From CBDCYS01 sp965226245 (GTDB lineage Bacteria > Acidobacteriota > Terriglobia > Bryobacterales > UBA6623): a DNA stretch of 64,000 nucleotides. Of this stretch, positions 10,155 to 21,319 are shown one piece after another. The stretch's first letter is position 1. Each line of letters starts with the position of its first letter. Below the pieces are notes generated by a model that did no database searches, was not told the DNA's origin, and saw only the letters and a list, made by a program, of their open reading frames with translations. The stretch spans positions 1,860,001-1,924,000 of the forward strand of contig CBDDCL010000015.1 in the NCBI GenBank assembly GCA_965226245.1, given 5' to 3'. The position numbers and the translations under genes are program-made.

Positions 10155-10418
10155 AATCAGACTCCCGTCAGGGGGAGGCTGCGGTCGGCGTGATGGGAGC
10201 AAGCAGCGTCCTCTCAATAGAAGAAGGCAAGGGCGGGTAGCCGAACTCGTCTTTTTTTGATTGCGGCGCGAACGTCTGCGCTTGCCGCAAAATGATTCGC
10301 CGGTTCGTCCGGCTTGCGGCGCCGGACACCGCTCTCCACGCCGGCGTTTCCCAATTCGAGTGAAGGAGAAGTGTGTCCGGACAGCCCAAAGCGCGAATTT
10401 TCTGAAATCCGCTCAATC
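10121..10418 (+). repeat. Dispersed repeat family A, copy 1
   Basis: This ~300-bp segment recurs, imperfectly and inverted, at 33223-33465. Shared landmarks include CTTGACACACCCCTTACAATGA at one end, AATGATTCGYCGGTTC in the middle, and GTGAAGGAGAAGTGTG plus GAATTTTCTGAAATCCGC at the other end. Only the first end recurs near 62325-62365. It supplies the last codons of the epimerase frame. No convincing coding frame is seen from 10155 to 10647. Confidence 0.7.
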
Positions 10419-10647
10419 CTGCTCACTCTGCATCCAATTGGCGGACCACCGCCCGAAATCTTGTATCGGACGGCTCGAAGAGACCTCCGTCTTTTGCTGC
10501 CCCGGGCTCTGGCGCTCCAGCAGGCCGATCGCGACGGCCCCGAGCATGGCGTCTGGGCGCGGACCGCGCATCCCGGTAGCGAAACGGCGGGGCGCGCCAG
10601 AACCGCCATATGGACGACGCCATGGGACCGATGAAACCGCCGAATCA

Positions 10648-11724
10648 ATGAGCCGACTCGAGATAAGGCACGGAGATGCGATTCGATCCGCGGCGGCGTT
10701 GGTTTCGATCTTTCTGATGGCCGCCGTTTTGCCCAGCGCCGGCGCCGCGATCCACAAGGTCATCTTCGACACTGACTTCCTGATGCCTCCGCAGGACGAC
10801 GGAAGCGCGCTCGTGCTGGCGCTGAATTCGCCCGGCGAGATTGAAGTTGTTGGCGTCACGATCGTCGCGGGCAATCACAACCTCGAAACAGAAGCCGCGC
10901 ACGCGCTTCGCCTGCTGGAGCTCATGGGTCGCGAAGACATTCCGGTTTACGCTGGAGCCGCCAAGCCCCTGCAGCACAAAAAGAGCGACTACGCGGTCAT
11001 CGGATGGGGTAAGTGGTGGCTGGCCGATCCGCCCGAGGAACCCACCGGCGGCTTCGCCAAGAGGAAGAAGCTAGAGGACGCCGGTGCGGTGGATTACATC
11101 GTCAACACGGTAATCGAGAACCCGGGCAAAATCACCATCTTGGCGGTGGGGCCGCTGACCAACATCGCCCTGGCCATTCGCCAGGAGCCCCGCTTCGCCG
11201 CCAGCGTGAAGCGGATGGTCATCATGGGCGGCGCGATCGCGAGTCTCCCCGACGGCGCGGGCAATCAAACGCCGAACGCCGAATTCAACTTCTGGGTGGA
11301 CCCCGAAGCCGCCAAGATCGTGCTGCGCTCGGGGATTCCGATCACGCTCTCGCCGCTGAACGTGGCGCGCCAGGCTCGCTTTACTCGCCAGTGGCACGAA
11401 AAACTCTTGACCGTGGACACTCCGGTGACGCGTCTCATCAAGAAACGGCTAGCTGAGCGCGACCGGCCCATGAGCTTTCCCCGCATGATGTGGGACCAGC
11501 TTGCAACGGCGACGCTGATCGATCCGGCGCTGTTCAAAACGAAAGAGCTCTACGTAGACGTGGATACCAACCGCGGCATCAACTACGGTGTTTCCGTGGG
11601 CGGCGAACAGATCTGGCCCGGCGCGGAGGGCGCCCAGAAGATTCAAGTCGAGTACGACGTCGATGCCGAGCGCTTCAATCAGATCTACGTCGAACGCATG
11701 ACCCGGACCAGGAGGGCCAACTAG
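10648..11724 (+). CDS. Exported nucleoside hydrolase (inosine/uridine-preferring family)
   Basis: 358 residues from ATG 10648; the open frame extends further upstream but only over the repeat region. A signal sequence (FLMAAVLPSAGAA) is followed at once by DTDFLMPPQDD, a variant of the calcium-binding DxDxGxDD motif with two extra residues. Further family marks are ITILAVGPLTNIALA, MVIMGGA and the NAEFNFWVDPEAA block that binds ribose. The enzyme cleaves the N-glycosidic bond of nucleosides, here presumably outside the cytoplasm. It appears monocistronic. Substrate preference is not determinable. Confidence 0.88.
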   Translation: MSRLEIRHGDAIRSAAALVSIFLMAAVLPSAGAAIHKVIFDTDFLMPPQDDGSALVLALNSPGEIEVVGVTIVAGNHNLETEAAHALRLLELMGREDIPVYAGAAKPLQHKKSDYAVIGWGKWWLADPPEEPTGGFAKRKKLEDAGAVDYIVNTVIENPGKITILAVGPLTNIALAIRQEPRFAASVKRMVIMGGAIASLPDGAGNQTPNAEFNFWVDPEAAKIVLRSGIPITLSPLNVARQARFTRQWHEKLLTVDTPVTRLIKKRLAERDRPMSFPRMMWDQLATATLIDPALFKTKELYVDVDTNRGINYGVSVGGEQIWPGAEGAQKIQVEYDVDAERFNQIYVERMTRTRRAN

Positions 11725-12265
11725 GACGGCCCTCGAGGCCGCGGTCGCCGTGAACCTCGTCAACCCGCGCAGGCGTAAGCATCCGCCACCGCCCACGCGC
11801 CAAGCAACAGTAGAGGAACGAGTAGAGCAACAGTAGAGGAAACGCAAGGAGAGAGGAGCCAAGGAATGATTCAAGGGCCAAACGATGTGGCGCAAGTGGC
11901 GCGCGCCTCCTGGCGGGCAGCGTCGGCCTCCGGGCCGGCGTCCGTCGCGGACACCCCAAGCACATCGTCCGGCCCGCGCAAGACACGAAAACGTCACGAA
12001 TCCGCACGGACAACGGCGTCTTTTACGCGGAATCTGCAATCGGGCCGCCGACCCCTCCCAATCCAAACCACTGAAAACAAAAACACTATTCGTTTTCGTC
12101 GAAGAGAAGGCGCCAAAATCAGGGCAGTTTTACCCGAGACCCTGAAAAAATCTGTAAAAAACTGCAATTTTGTAAAGAAAATTTATACCCCAATCGGCAA
12201 CCTCTATCGTTTCAGCCGTTCGCTGGCCACCCAGTACGGAGTGTAGCGCGGCCCGGCTTCAAGAC
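11725..12265. repeat. Intergenic repeat spacer (families C and D)
   Basis: No gene is supported in these 540 bases. 11885-11950 resembles the inner part of the MITE at 63207-63388 (GGCGCGCGCC and GTCGGCCTCCGGGCC blocks). 12060-12200 is AT-rich and resembles 40140-40290: both contain CTGAAAACAAAAACA and, further on, TTTTGTAAAGAAA followed by TTTAT. Confidence 0.6.
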
Positions 12266-12305
12266 TGTGCTACCCTTTCCCCAACTCTCGAAAGGAGACG
12301 CCAAG

Positions 12306-13382
12306 ATGGAGAAATGGAGACGGCTGGCTCTGCTGGGGCCTCTACTTCTGTTGAGCTGCGGGGGTGGATCAACTCCCAACGCCGATAACGCAGGCGCCGA
12401 AGGCGCTCCGGCTGACGGGCTGAAATCCGAAACCCACGTCTTCGAGGAGATCGGTCCCGGCATCTACTTCGCCACCGGGACCGGCAAAGTCAACGTCGGC
12501 AGCAACGCCATGGTTGTCGTGAATGAGGACGACGTAGTTCTGGTCGATTCCCACATCACTCCCGACGCGGCTCGTGAGCTGATCGCCTCCGTGGCGGCCG
12601 TCACCGACAAGCCGATTCGCTACCTGGTCAACAGCCACTTCCACTTCGACCACGCCCACGGCAACCAGGAATTCCCCGAAAACGTCGAGATCATCGGGCA
12701 CGAGTATACCCGGGAGCGTCTGCTGGGCGACGTGCTGAGTGAGCCGACCTTCACCGTCATCGGCGGCCCGGAATACCAGGAGTCCGTGGTGGCGTCACTC
12801 GAGGACAAACTCGAAGGCGCCGATGCCGAAACCCGCGAATCCCTCGAAGCGCAGATCACCACGCTCAAGCGCCACATCACGGGACTTCGCGAGGTGGAGC
12901 CGACGCCGCCAAACACCACCCTGGTACGCAAGATGACGCTCCATCGCGGGGCGCGCGAAATCCAAATCCATCACCTCGGACGCGGCCATACCGGCGGGGA
13001 TGTGGTGGTGCTGCTGCCCGCCGAAAAGATCGTCTTTACGGGTGATCTTTTCTACATGGGAGCCCCTTACTTGGGCGATGGTTACGCCAATGAGTTCCCT
13101 CAGACTTTGGAAAAACTGAAGCAGCTCGATTTCGACATCGCCGTGCCCGGCCACGGTCCGCTGATCCGCGACCGTTCGAGAATCGACTACAACCAGGAGT
13201 ACTTGCGAAAGTACTGGTCGCAGGTGAAAGCCTCTCACGATCAAGGGCTATCGCTGGAAGAGGCGCTCGCAAAGCTGGACTTGTCGGGCTACGAGCAGTT
13301 CGCGGCTTTTCAGTTTGGCAGGCCTGAAGTGCGCGAACTCGAGGTTCGGCGGATGTATCACTTGCTGGGCGGCGGCGAGTAA
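12306..13382 (+). CDS. Metallo-beta-lactamase-fold hydrolase, lipoprotein
   Basis: 358 residues. ATG 12306 has AAAGGAG about 8 bases upstream. The N-terminus LLLLSC is a lipobox, so the protein should be lipid-anchored after export. The metal site is complete: HFHFDH, a second His in GRGHTGGD, Asp in FTGDLF and His in PGHGP, as in two-zinc B3-like or glyoxalase-II-like enzymes. Residues about 165-195 form a charged insert, probably coiled coil. The TAA stop at 13380 is part of the 5-bp target duplication of IS copy 2, so the gene is just intact. Substrate unknown; a role in beta-lactam resistance should not be assumed. Confidence 0.88.
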   Translation: MEKWRRLALLGPLLLLSCGGGSTPNADNAGAEGAPADGLKSETHVFEEIGPGIYFATGTGKVNVGSNAMVVVNEDDVVLVDSHITPDAARELIASVAAVTDKPIRYLVNSHFHFDHAHGNQEFPENVEIIGHEYTRERLLGDVLSEPTFTVIGGPEYQESVVASLEDKLEGADAETRESLEAQITTLKRHITGLREVEPTPPNTTLVRKMTLHRGAREIQIHHLGRGHTGGDVVVLLPAEKIVFTGDLFYMGAPYLGDGYANEFPQTLEKLKQLDFDIAVPGHGPLIRDRSRIDYNQEYLRKYWSQVKASHDQGLSLEEALAKLDLSGYEQFAAFQFGRPEVRELEVRRMYHLLGGGE

Positions 13383-13384
13383 CA

Positions 13385-15182
13385 CCTGAATTATGCACTG
13401 CGGGTACACCTGAGGAGGGCTGTGCCGCGAGGGACCATTGGGCGACCCCCGAAAACATGGGGTAATAAGGTAGGCTGGCAAAGATTTCAGCTTCGCCAGC
13501 CAACCCCAAGGAGGTCACCCAAATGGTTACCAAGCGAAAACAGCATAGCTCCAAAAACCCCGCCAAACAAGGCCGCGGCGCGACGGCTCCGCAGCCCAAT
13601 AAAATCGGGGCTTCCACGCCCTATCACTTCCGCGGCAAGAATCTGACTCCCTACGGCGGCCTGCTGCCGGTCGCCACCCTGCTCGAAAAACTCGGCTTCC
13701 AAGAGCTGCTGGAACAAACCCTCAGCGTCAAACGAATCACCCGTGTGATGAGCCTCTACCAGTTTGTGCTGGCCCTCGTGCTGGGCCTCTATGTCGGCTT
13801 TGCACGGCTCAACCAACTCCGCTTCATCGCGCGCGACCCCATCCTGACCGGCATCTTGCAAGTGACGCGGCTGCCGCCGCAATCCACGCTGTGGCGCTTT
13901 CTGGCCTCGCTGCATCTCAACGTGGCGCGGCAGATCCTGTCGATGCAGCGCCAACTGCGCGAACGAGCCTGGGCGGCGGCCAACGTGCGGTTGACCACGG
14001 TGACGCTGGACACCGACACCACCGTGCACACCCTCTACGGCCAGCAGATGGGCGGGCGCAAGAGCTACAACCCCAAGAACAAGGGCAAGCGCAGCTACCA
14101 GCCGATACTGACCTTCCTGGCCGAGACGCGCGAATACCTGATGGGCGGGTTGCACAATGGCGACCGGCCCACGGGCAAAGAGATCGCGGCGCACCTCGAA
14201 AGTGCTTTCCAGGCTTTGCCGGCCAGTGTGAAGCGGATCTTGGCGCGGGCCGATTCCGGCTTTTATTGCTGGGAAGCGGTGGCAGCCTACGAACAAGCGC
14301 ATTGTCAGTTCGTCATCGTGGCGCGCAAGACTAGGCGACTGGTCGAGCAGTTGCAGCAAGCGGAATGGAAGCCCTCGCCCCACAGCGACGCTGCGGCGGA
14401 GTGCGAATTCCTCTACCAGCCGCAAGGCTGGGGCAGGGCCTGCCGCTTTGTCGCGCTGCGTTATGAAAAGGAGCCGGAAACCGACGAGGTCGAGCAATAT
14501 CAGTTGTTTGCAACCAGCGCTTACACCTACCGCGTGTTCGTCACCAACCTCACCGAGCCGATCGCGGCGGTGGCGTGGTTTTACAACCAGCGGGCTGGGG
14601 CGGAGAACCTCATCAAAGAAGCCAACAACGACGCCGGGCTGGCGGCCCATCCTTCGCGCCGCTTTGACATGAACCGCAATCACTTTCAGTTGGTCATGCT
14701 GGCCTACAACCTCAACTGCTGGCTGCTGCTGTTCCAGCGCGAAGCCGACGCCACCCCGGAGAAGCTGCGCCACACCACCCTGGCGACGGCGCGGCTGCGC
14801 TTTCTGTTCGTGGCGGCCAAGATCTGGCGGCATGCCGGCAGAACGGGCATCAGCTACAGCGATCAGTACCAGGAGCAGGGCCTGTTCGAGCGGCTGATGC
14901 GGCGGCTGCGGGCGATGGCGCCGCCGGGATCGAGCTGCGCGCCGGTGGTGGAGGGTGCGCTGCGTTGAGGGGCGCTGCGCATAGAATTTTATGCACGGGC
15001 CGCAAGCTACTGGGAACATGCCGTTTGCGAGCCCGCTTTTGCCCGCCCGGAATTGGGAGGCGGCTCAAACCGGGAAGGAAACAGCAGAAAAGACGACTTG
15101 CTAAATCACTGAGTTGACACGACTGCCGCTACCGCCACAACTCCATCGGCGATGGCTACGCCGAACCTGTGCATAATTCAGG
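13385..15182 (+). mobile_element. IS1380-family insertion sequence, copy 2 (1798 bp)
   Basis: Same length, terminal repeats and layout as copy 1, with about three substitutions noticed. The target duplication TAACA is at 13380-13384 and 15183-15187. The left copy supplies the stop codon of the upstream hydrolase gene. The insertion separates that gene from whatever terminator it had. Confidence 0.95.
13523..14968 (+). CDS. IS1380-family DDE transposase
   Basis: 481 residues, apparently identical in protein sequence to the transposase at 3162-4607; the base changes seen between copies are silent. Same AAGGAGG ribosome-binding site and same DDE residues (D163/D165, D244, E361/E366). Intact and probably functional. 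Confidence 0.95.
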   Translation: MVTKRKQHSSKNPAKQGRGATAPQPNKIGASTPYHFRGKNLTPYGGLLPVATLLEKLGFQELLEQTLSVKRITRVMSLYQFVLALVLGLYVGFARLNQLRFIARDPILTGILQVTRLPPQSTLWRFLASLHLNVARQILSMQRQLRERAWAAANVRLTTVTLDTDTTVHTLYGQQMGGRKSYNPKNKGKRSYQPILTFLAETREYLMGGLHNGDRPTGKEIAAHLESAFQALPASVKRILARADSGFYCWEAVAAYEQAHCQFVIVARKTRRLVEQLQQAEWKPSPHSDAAAECEFLYQPQGWGRACRFVALRYEKEPETDEVEQYQLFATSAYTYRVFVTNLTEPIAAVAWFYNQRAGAENLIKEANNDAGLAAHPSRRFDMNRNHFQLVMLAYNLNCWLLLFQREADATPEKLRHTTLATARLRFLFVAAKIWRHAGRTGISYSDQYQEQGLFERLMRRLRAMAPPGSSCAPVVEGALR

Positions 15183-15203
15183 TAACAGCAGGCGGATCTC
15201 CAG

Positions 15204-15743
15204 CTATCGGAGCGCTAAGTCAGTAACGGGGACCCGCCGAATTCTGCTGTTCTCTAGTTTGGCCTGCCAATACTCACCCCGGTCGGCGGCTGACGGGTCG
15301 AAAACATGCCACAGTTGAGTCGGCTCGGATCCAAAATTCTCTTGAAAGTAGTCCCAAATCCGCCGGGCGCTTCTCCGTTCCAGCCGCAGGACGTATCGAC
15401 CATGCCGTGCCAAGAGCCCCGCCTTGTATCGGCCCTCCCGGTCCCTGTCGGTTTCATACGGCAAGCCAACAATGTGCGCGTGGTCTGGTTGATCGGGTTC
15501 GACACTCAGCCCAAGATCACGTATGAACCCGACATGAAGACTCAGAACGGCTTGGCAAGGATCAAAACGCTCGGCACACTGCGAAGGTGTGCATTCAATG
15601 CTCACGGACAACCCTTTTCCATCCGTGCCGGGTCGCCGCAGAAACGCTCCGGCAGTCACCCGGCCGTCATCTATATGAATGAGGCTCGACCGCGTAACAG
15701 CTCGATAGACGATCGAACTACAACTGAGCTTTGGAAGGGACAC
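15204..15743 (-). CDS. Hypothetical protein, second of a two-gene unit
   Basis: About 179 residues from GTG 15743, 37 bases after the stop of the gene at 15781-16188 on the same strand, so the two are probably co-transcribed. I do not recognise a family. The protein is soluble, with no signal peptide or membrane segment. It is rich in charged residues and has a Trp/Tyr-containing C-terminal half (RIWDYFQENFG, QLWHVFDPS, EYWQAKLENSRIRRVP). The GLPYETDRDREGRYKAGLLARHG stretch looks globular. Confidence 0.55.
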   Translation of the reverse strand: MSLPKLSCSSIVYRAVTRSSLIHIDDGRVTAGAFLRRPGTDGKGLSVSIECTPSQCAERFDPCQAVLSLHVGFIRDLGLSVEPDQPDHAHIVGLPYETDRDREGRYKAGLLARHGRYVLRLERRSARRIWDYFQENFGSEPTQLWHVFDPSAADRGEYWQAKLENSRIRRVPVTDLALR

Positions 15744-15780
15744 ACAACCAACCCCGAGAGGACACTTTCGTCACTTTAGG

Positions 15781-16188
15781 TCAAGTTGCCAGCCAGCTCA
15801 GCCGCCTGGCCAACGCTCGACCGGAGGCACCCTCATCAAGGTCATACTCGCTACCCGCTTCGTGGTAGATGTAGGGAGAGGAATCAGGACTGGCAGGACA
15901 GACTAATTCCACTTCGCGATCTCCTCTGAACCAGGTGATCCGCACTCCACCTTGCGAATCTGTCGACACAGAACCCCTCGGCACAGGACTTAGCGCGCTT
16001 GCCTCCTGGACCAGTCTCGTCGCCAGATCGAAGGCGTGATCGGTCGGCTTCAAGACTCCAAATTCGTCGCTGTCTTCTTGTCTTAGGAGTGCTCGGAGAC
16101 GCGCCAGAACGACGGCGCCAGACTTTTCTGCTTCTGTCTGCGCCGTTGCTTGGGTAATGGTCTGTCCTTGGTCAGCCAAATCCGCCAC
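15781..16188 (-). CDS. Hypothetical protein, first of a two-gene unit
   Basis: 135 residues. The N-terminal half is Ala-rich helix with charged residues. The C-terminal half reads like a compact beta domain: GGVRITWFRGDREVELVCP, then YIYHEAGSEYDLDEG, then ALARRLSWL. I do not recognise the family by name. The short partner gene downstream and the spacing suggest a functional pair. No transmembrane segment. The 200 bases upstream (16189-16405) hold no gene. Confidence 0.6.
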   Translation of the reverse strand: MADLADQGQTITQATAQTEAEKSGAVVLARLRALLRQEDSDEFGVLKPTDHAFDLATRLVQEASALSPVPRGSVSTDSQGGVRITWFRGDREVELVCPASPDSSPYIYHEAGSEYDLDEGASGRALARRLSWLAT

Positions 16189-16441
16189 CTTACCTGCACT
16201 CCCATTCTACACCGATTCCGATCTGCTCACCCTTTTTTCAAGGTCTTTGGCTTCGTGTGTGCAGGTTATTTAGTGTCAGCAGGAAAACTTTTCTGCGTGA
16301 AGCGCGTGCTGGGTACGTCACGATAGAACATGGCAATAAGGGAGTATCGCAGGCCAGAACTAATGCCGACTCCCAGGCCGCACGGTTCGCGATCCAGCTT
16401 TCATTGTGACAATTCCGCCCGCCCGTGCTACCCTCGAACTA

Positions 16442-16942
16442 GTGGCAACCCAGACGCAGGTTTCGGTTGAGGAATATCTGCGAACGAGCTTCGACGGAGC
16501 GGACTGCGAGTTCGTTGACGGCAAGATCGTGGAGCGGAATGTGGGCGGAAATCAGCACAGCACGGCTCAAGGGCGGTTGATCGAGTTTTTCTATGACCTG
16601 CGGAAATCCCATCCCTTGTACGCCAGACCCGAGCTGCGCTTCAAGCTGGCCGAGGGACAGTTTCGCGTGGCGGATGTCGCTGTATTTGAAGGTGAACCGC
16701 CGATCGACGAGGCGCCCTCCAATGCGCCGCTCATCGTGATCGAAATCGTCTCCCGTGATGACCGCTACACGGAGACTGTTCAGAAGCTGGATGAGTACCG
16801 CCGATGGGGGGTCCAACACATCTGGCTCGTGGACCCGTATCTGCGAAAGATTTACAGCTACGGTGATTCAGGGCTGAGGGAAGTCACCGAGTTCTTGTTA
16901 TCGCAATTCGACTTCCGGCTAACCCCCGGCGACATCGTTTGA
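16442..16942 (+). CDS. Uma2 family (DUF820) putative endonuclease
   Basis: 166 residues from GTG 16442, giving MATQTQVSVEEYLRTSFDG, the usual N-terminus of this family; GTG 16406 would add 12 residues. The PD-(D/E)xK-like core shows DCEFVDGKIVERN, then Asp in FRVADVAVF, then PLIVIEIVSRDDRYTE with the catalytic Glu. A conserved KLDEYRRWGVQHIWLVDP follows. Uma2 proteins are very abundant in cyanobacteria and acidobacteria; their cellular role is not established. Monocistronic. Confidence 0.88.
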   Translation: MATQTQVSVEEYLRTSFDGADCEFVDGKIVERNVGGNQHSTAQGRLIEFFYDLRKSHPLYARPELRFKLAEGQFRVADVAVFEGEPPIDEAPSNAPLIVIEIVSRDDRYTETVQKLDEYRRWGVQHIWLVDPYLRKIYSYGDSGLREVTEFLLSQFDFRLTPGDIV

Positions 16943-17187
16943 CGGATCACCGGCTCCCGGCTCCGCTTAGTTTTTGGTCATTTTTGGCGCAGGGAGCTGC
17001 GCTTTCAGCGACCGCAGCCAGGCGCGGAGCCGGTCTCGAAGCTCTTGAGTCCGTCGACGTCGCGGTGGGACTCGTTTCATCGTGCGGATCTCCGTAAAGT
17101 GGCAGGATAGCAATGAATCGCGGCACCGCGGAATGGGGTACTGCCGTTCGTGACATTGATCCAAACGAAAATTGTCAGCGCGGCGCG

Positions 17188-17343
17188 CTAGCAGCCCGTG
17201 GTGCAAGTCCGAGGACACGAAAAAAGGGGACAGCCAGCCGATTCTCGCGTCGCAGTATTGTTGGGAACAATGGGGTTCCACGAGCGAGAATCAGTGGCAG
17301 TCCCCCATTTTCGCCCGCGAACACTTCTGCCACGGGCTGCTAG
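17188..17343. repeat. Hairpin repeat family B, full copy with 14-bp terminal inverted repeats
   Basis: The element begins CTAGCAGCCCGTGG and ends CCACGGGCTGCTAG, a perfect 14-bp inverted repeat. Inner arms also pair imperfectly (GATTCTCGCG against CGAGCGAGAATC; AAAAAAGGGGAC against a GTCCCCCATTTT tract), so the whole 156 bp can fold into one long hairpin. A shortened copy is at 47729-47782 and a related hairpin near 61655-61750. The rest of 16943-17352 holds no gene. Confidence 0.8.
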
Positions 17344-17352
17344 ACCATGCAG

Positions 17353-18354
17353 CTAAAACCAGCGGGCCTTGTTCACCACGTTTCGCAGCGACTCGTCCCA
17401 GGCGAAGCGGCGAACGTTATCCAGTAGCACGCCCAGGTGCCGCTCGGCGATCCGCGGAGAATGGCCGGCTACATGTGGGGTGATGATGACGTTTTCCATG
17501 CCCCACAGAGGATGATCGTCGGGCAGCGGTTCCTCTTCGAAAACATCGAGCCCCGCTCCGGCAATCTCGCCCTCTTGCAGTGCCGCTGTCAGATCAGCGA
17601 GATCAACGATCACGCCCCGGCCGATGTTGATCAAGTATGCCGTCTTCTTCATTTCCTCGAACTGGGGTTTGCGAAAGAGCTTGGCGGTCTCCGGCGTGTG
17701 GGGCGCGGCAATCACGACGAAGTCGCTCACGAACAGAAGATCGGGGAGCCGCGCCGGGCGCCACACAGCCTCGACGCCTTCCGGCGGCTGCTTTTCGACG
17801 GGATCAACAGCGAGCACCCGCATGCCGAACGCCACGCCGCGCTTCGCTACCTCGGCCCCGATATTGCCCATGCCCACCACGCCCAGCGTCTGGTCCGACA
17901 GATGCATGTGCGCGCGGTCGATGTCATTGACAGTCGCGGGACCGCTCGCGAAGGCAGGCCGCTCCGACTCCCCGCCCACCGGCTCCCAACGGCGCCCGGC
18001 CTGGTTGCGGATGTAGCGGTGAAAGTTACGCGCGAAACACAGGATGTAGCCAAACACATGGTCGGCGATGATGTCGGAGAAAAGTCCCCGCATGTTCGTC
18101 AACTGGCAAGAATGCGCGATGAGTTCCGGGAACACGTAATGCTCGAGGCTGGCCGTCATCGACTGCACCCAGCGAAGCTGCGTCGCCGCGGCCAGCAAGG
18201 CGGGGGTCATCTTGCCGGCGAAAGCATCCGCATCGGCAACTTCGGCGAGCGCTTGCGCTTCGTCGGCGGCATTGACGACGCTCATGCGTCCCGCGGCGGA
18301 CTGGATCTTTTCTAGACGGGCGGGATCAACAGGCGGGTGAATGACGAGTTTCAT
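17353..18354 (-). CDS. D-2-hydroxyacid dehydrogenase
   Basis: 333 residues. The NAD-binding motif GVVGMGNIGAEVAKR sits at about 157-171. The catalytic Arg is in LINIGRGVIVD, the Glu in GLDVFEEEPLP and the His in ITPHVAGHS, the standard triad order of this family (D-lactate, glycerate and phosphoglycerate dehydrogenase relatives). The enzyme interconverts 2-oxoacids and D-2-hydroxyacids with NAD(P)H; its substrate is not evident. The start is the ATG giving MKLVIHPPVDP. It faces away from the family B hairpin, which lies just past its 3' end and could act as a terminator. Confidence 0.9.
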   Translation of the reverse strand: MKLVIHPPVDPARLEKIQSAAGRMSVVNAADEAQALAEVADADAFAGKMTPALLAAATQLRWVQSMTASLEHYVFPELIAHSCQLTNMRGLFSDIIADHVFGYILCFARNFHRYIRNQAGRRWEPVGGESERPAFASGPATVNDIDRAHMHLSDQTLGVVGMGNIGAEVAKRGVAFGMRVLAVDPVEKQPPEGVEAVWRPARLPDLLFVSDFVVIAAPHTPETAKLFRKPQFEEMKKTAYLINIGRGVIVDLADLTAALQEGEIAGAGLDVFEEEPLPDDHPLWGMENVIITPHVAGHSPRIAERHLGVLLDNVRRFAWDESLRNVVNKARWF

Positions 18355-18450
18355 GGAACCTCCAAACGGACGCGGCCAGATCTTCTACCTTTCTTGGGTG
18401 CGCGTACAGTACCACACTCCGCGCGCAAGACTCGAGAAACAGTCCGTTCG

Positions 18451-18590
18451 GTTGTCACGATCCAGCCGCTGAAGCTGGGGCCTCCGGTTCTGAACCCTGT
18501 AGAGGTGCGAGTATCCGGCGAAGATGCCGGCGTGCTGTTCCGTCTCGCCGGCGACGTAAAGGCGAAACTCGCCGAGATGCCCGGCGCCAC
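18451..18590 (+). pseudogene. RND efflux permease fragment
   Basis: About 45 codons read TIQPLKLGPPVLNPVEVRVSG followed by a helix-like AGDVKAKLAEMPG. This resembles the periplasmic porter segment of AcrB/CusA-type RND permeases, where a LGPPVG.P..VRVSG stretch precedes the residues that choose a subdomain. Nothing else of a permease is present on either side, so this is a relic. The call rests on motif memory alone. Confidence 0.4.
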
Positions 18591-18685
18591 TGGCCCGCCT
18601 TCAGCGAGTTTCTCGGAGCGCGCGGCAGCAGCGGATGGTTCGGGCCGGGGCATGGCTTCACTTCAATCGTCCGGGTCCTGATGGA

Positions 18686-21319
<2,634 letters not shown>

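Noticed and set aside
10261..10647. N-terminal extension of the nucleoside hydrolase
   Set aside because: It covers dispersed repeat sequence; the signal peptide starts at ATG 10648.
12306..13382. Calling the metallo-hydrolase a beta-lactamase
   Set aside because: The metal site is shared by many hydrolases and nothing in sequence or context shows beta-lactam activity.
17437..18315. A 292-codon plus-strand frame opposite the hydroxyacid dehydrogenase
   Set aside because: Shadow of a complete enzyme gene on the minus strand.
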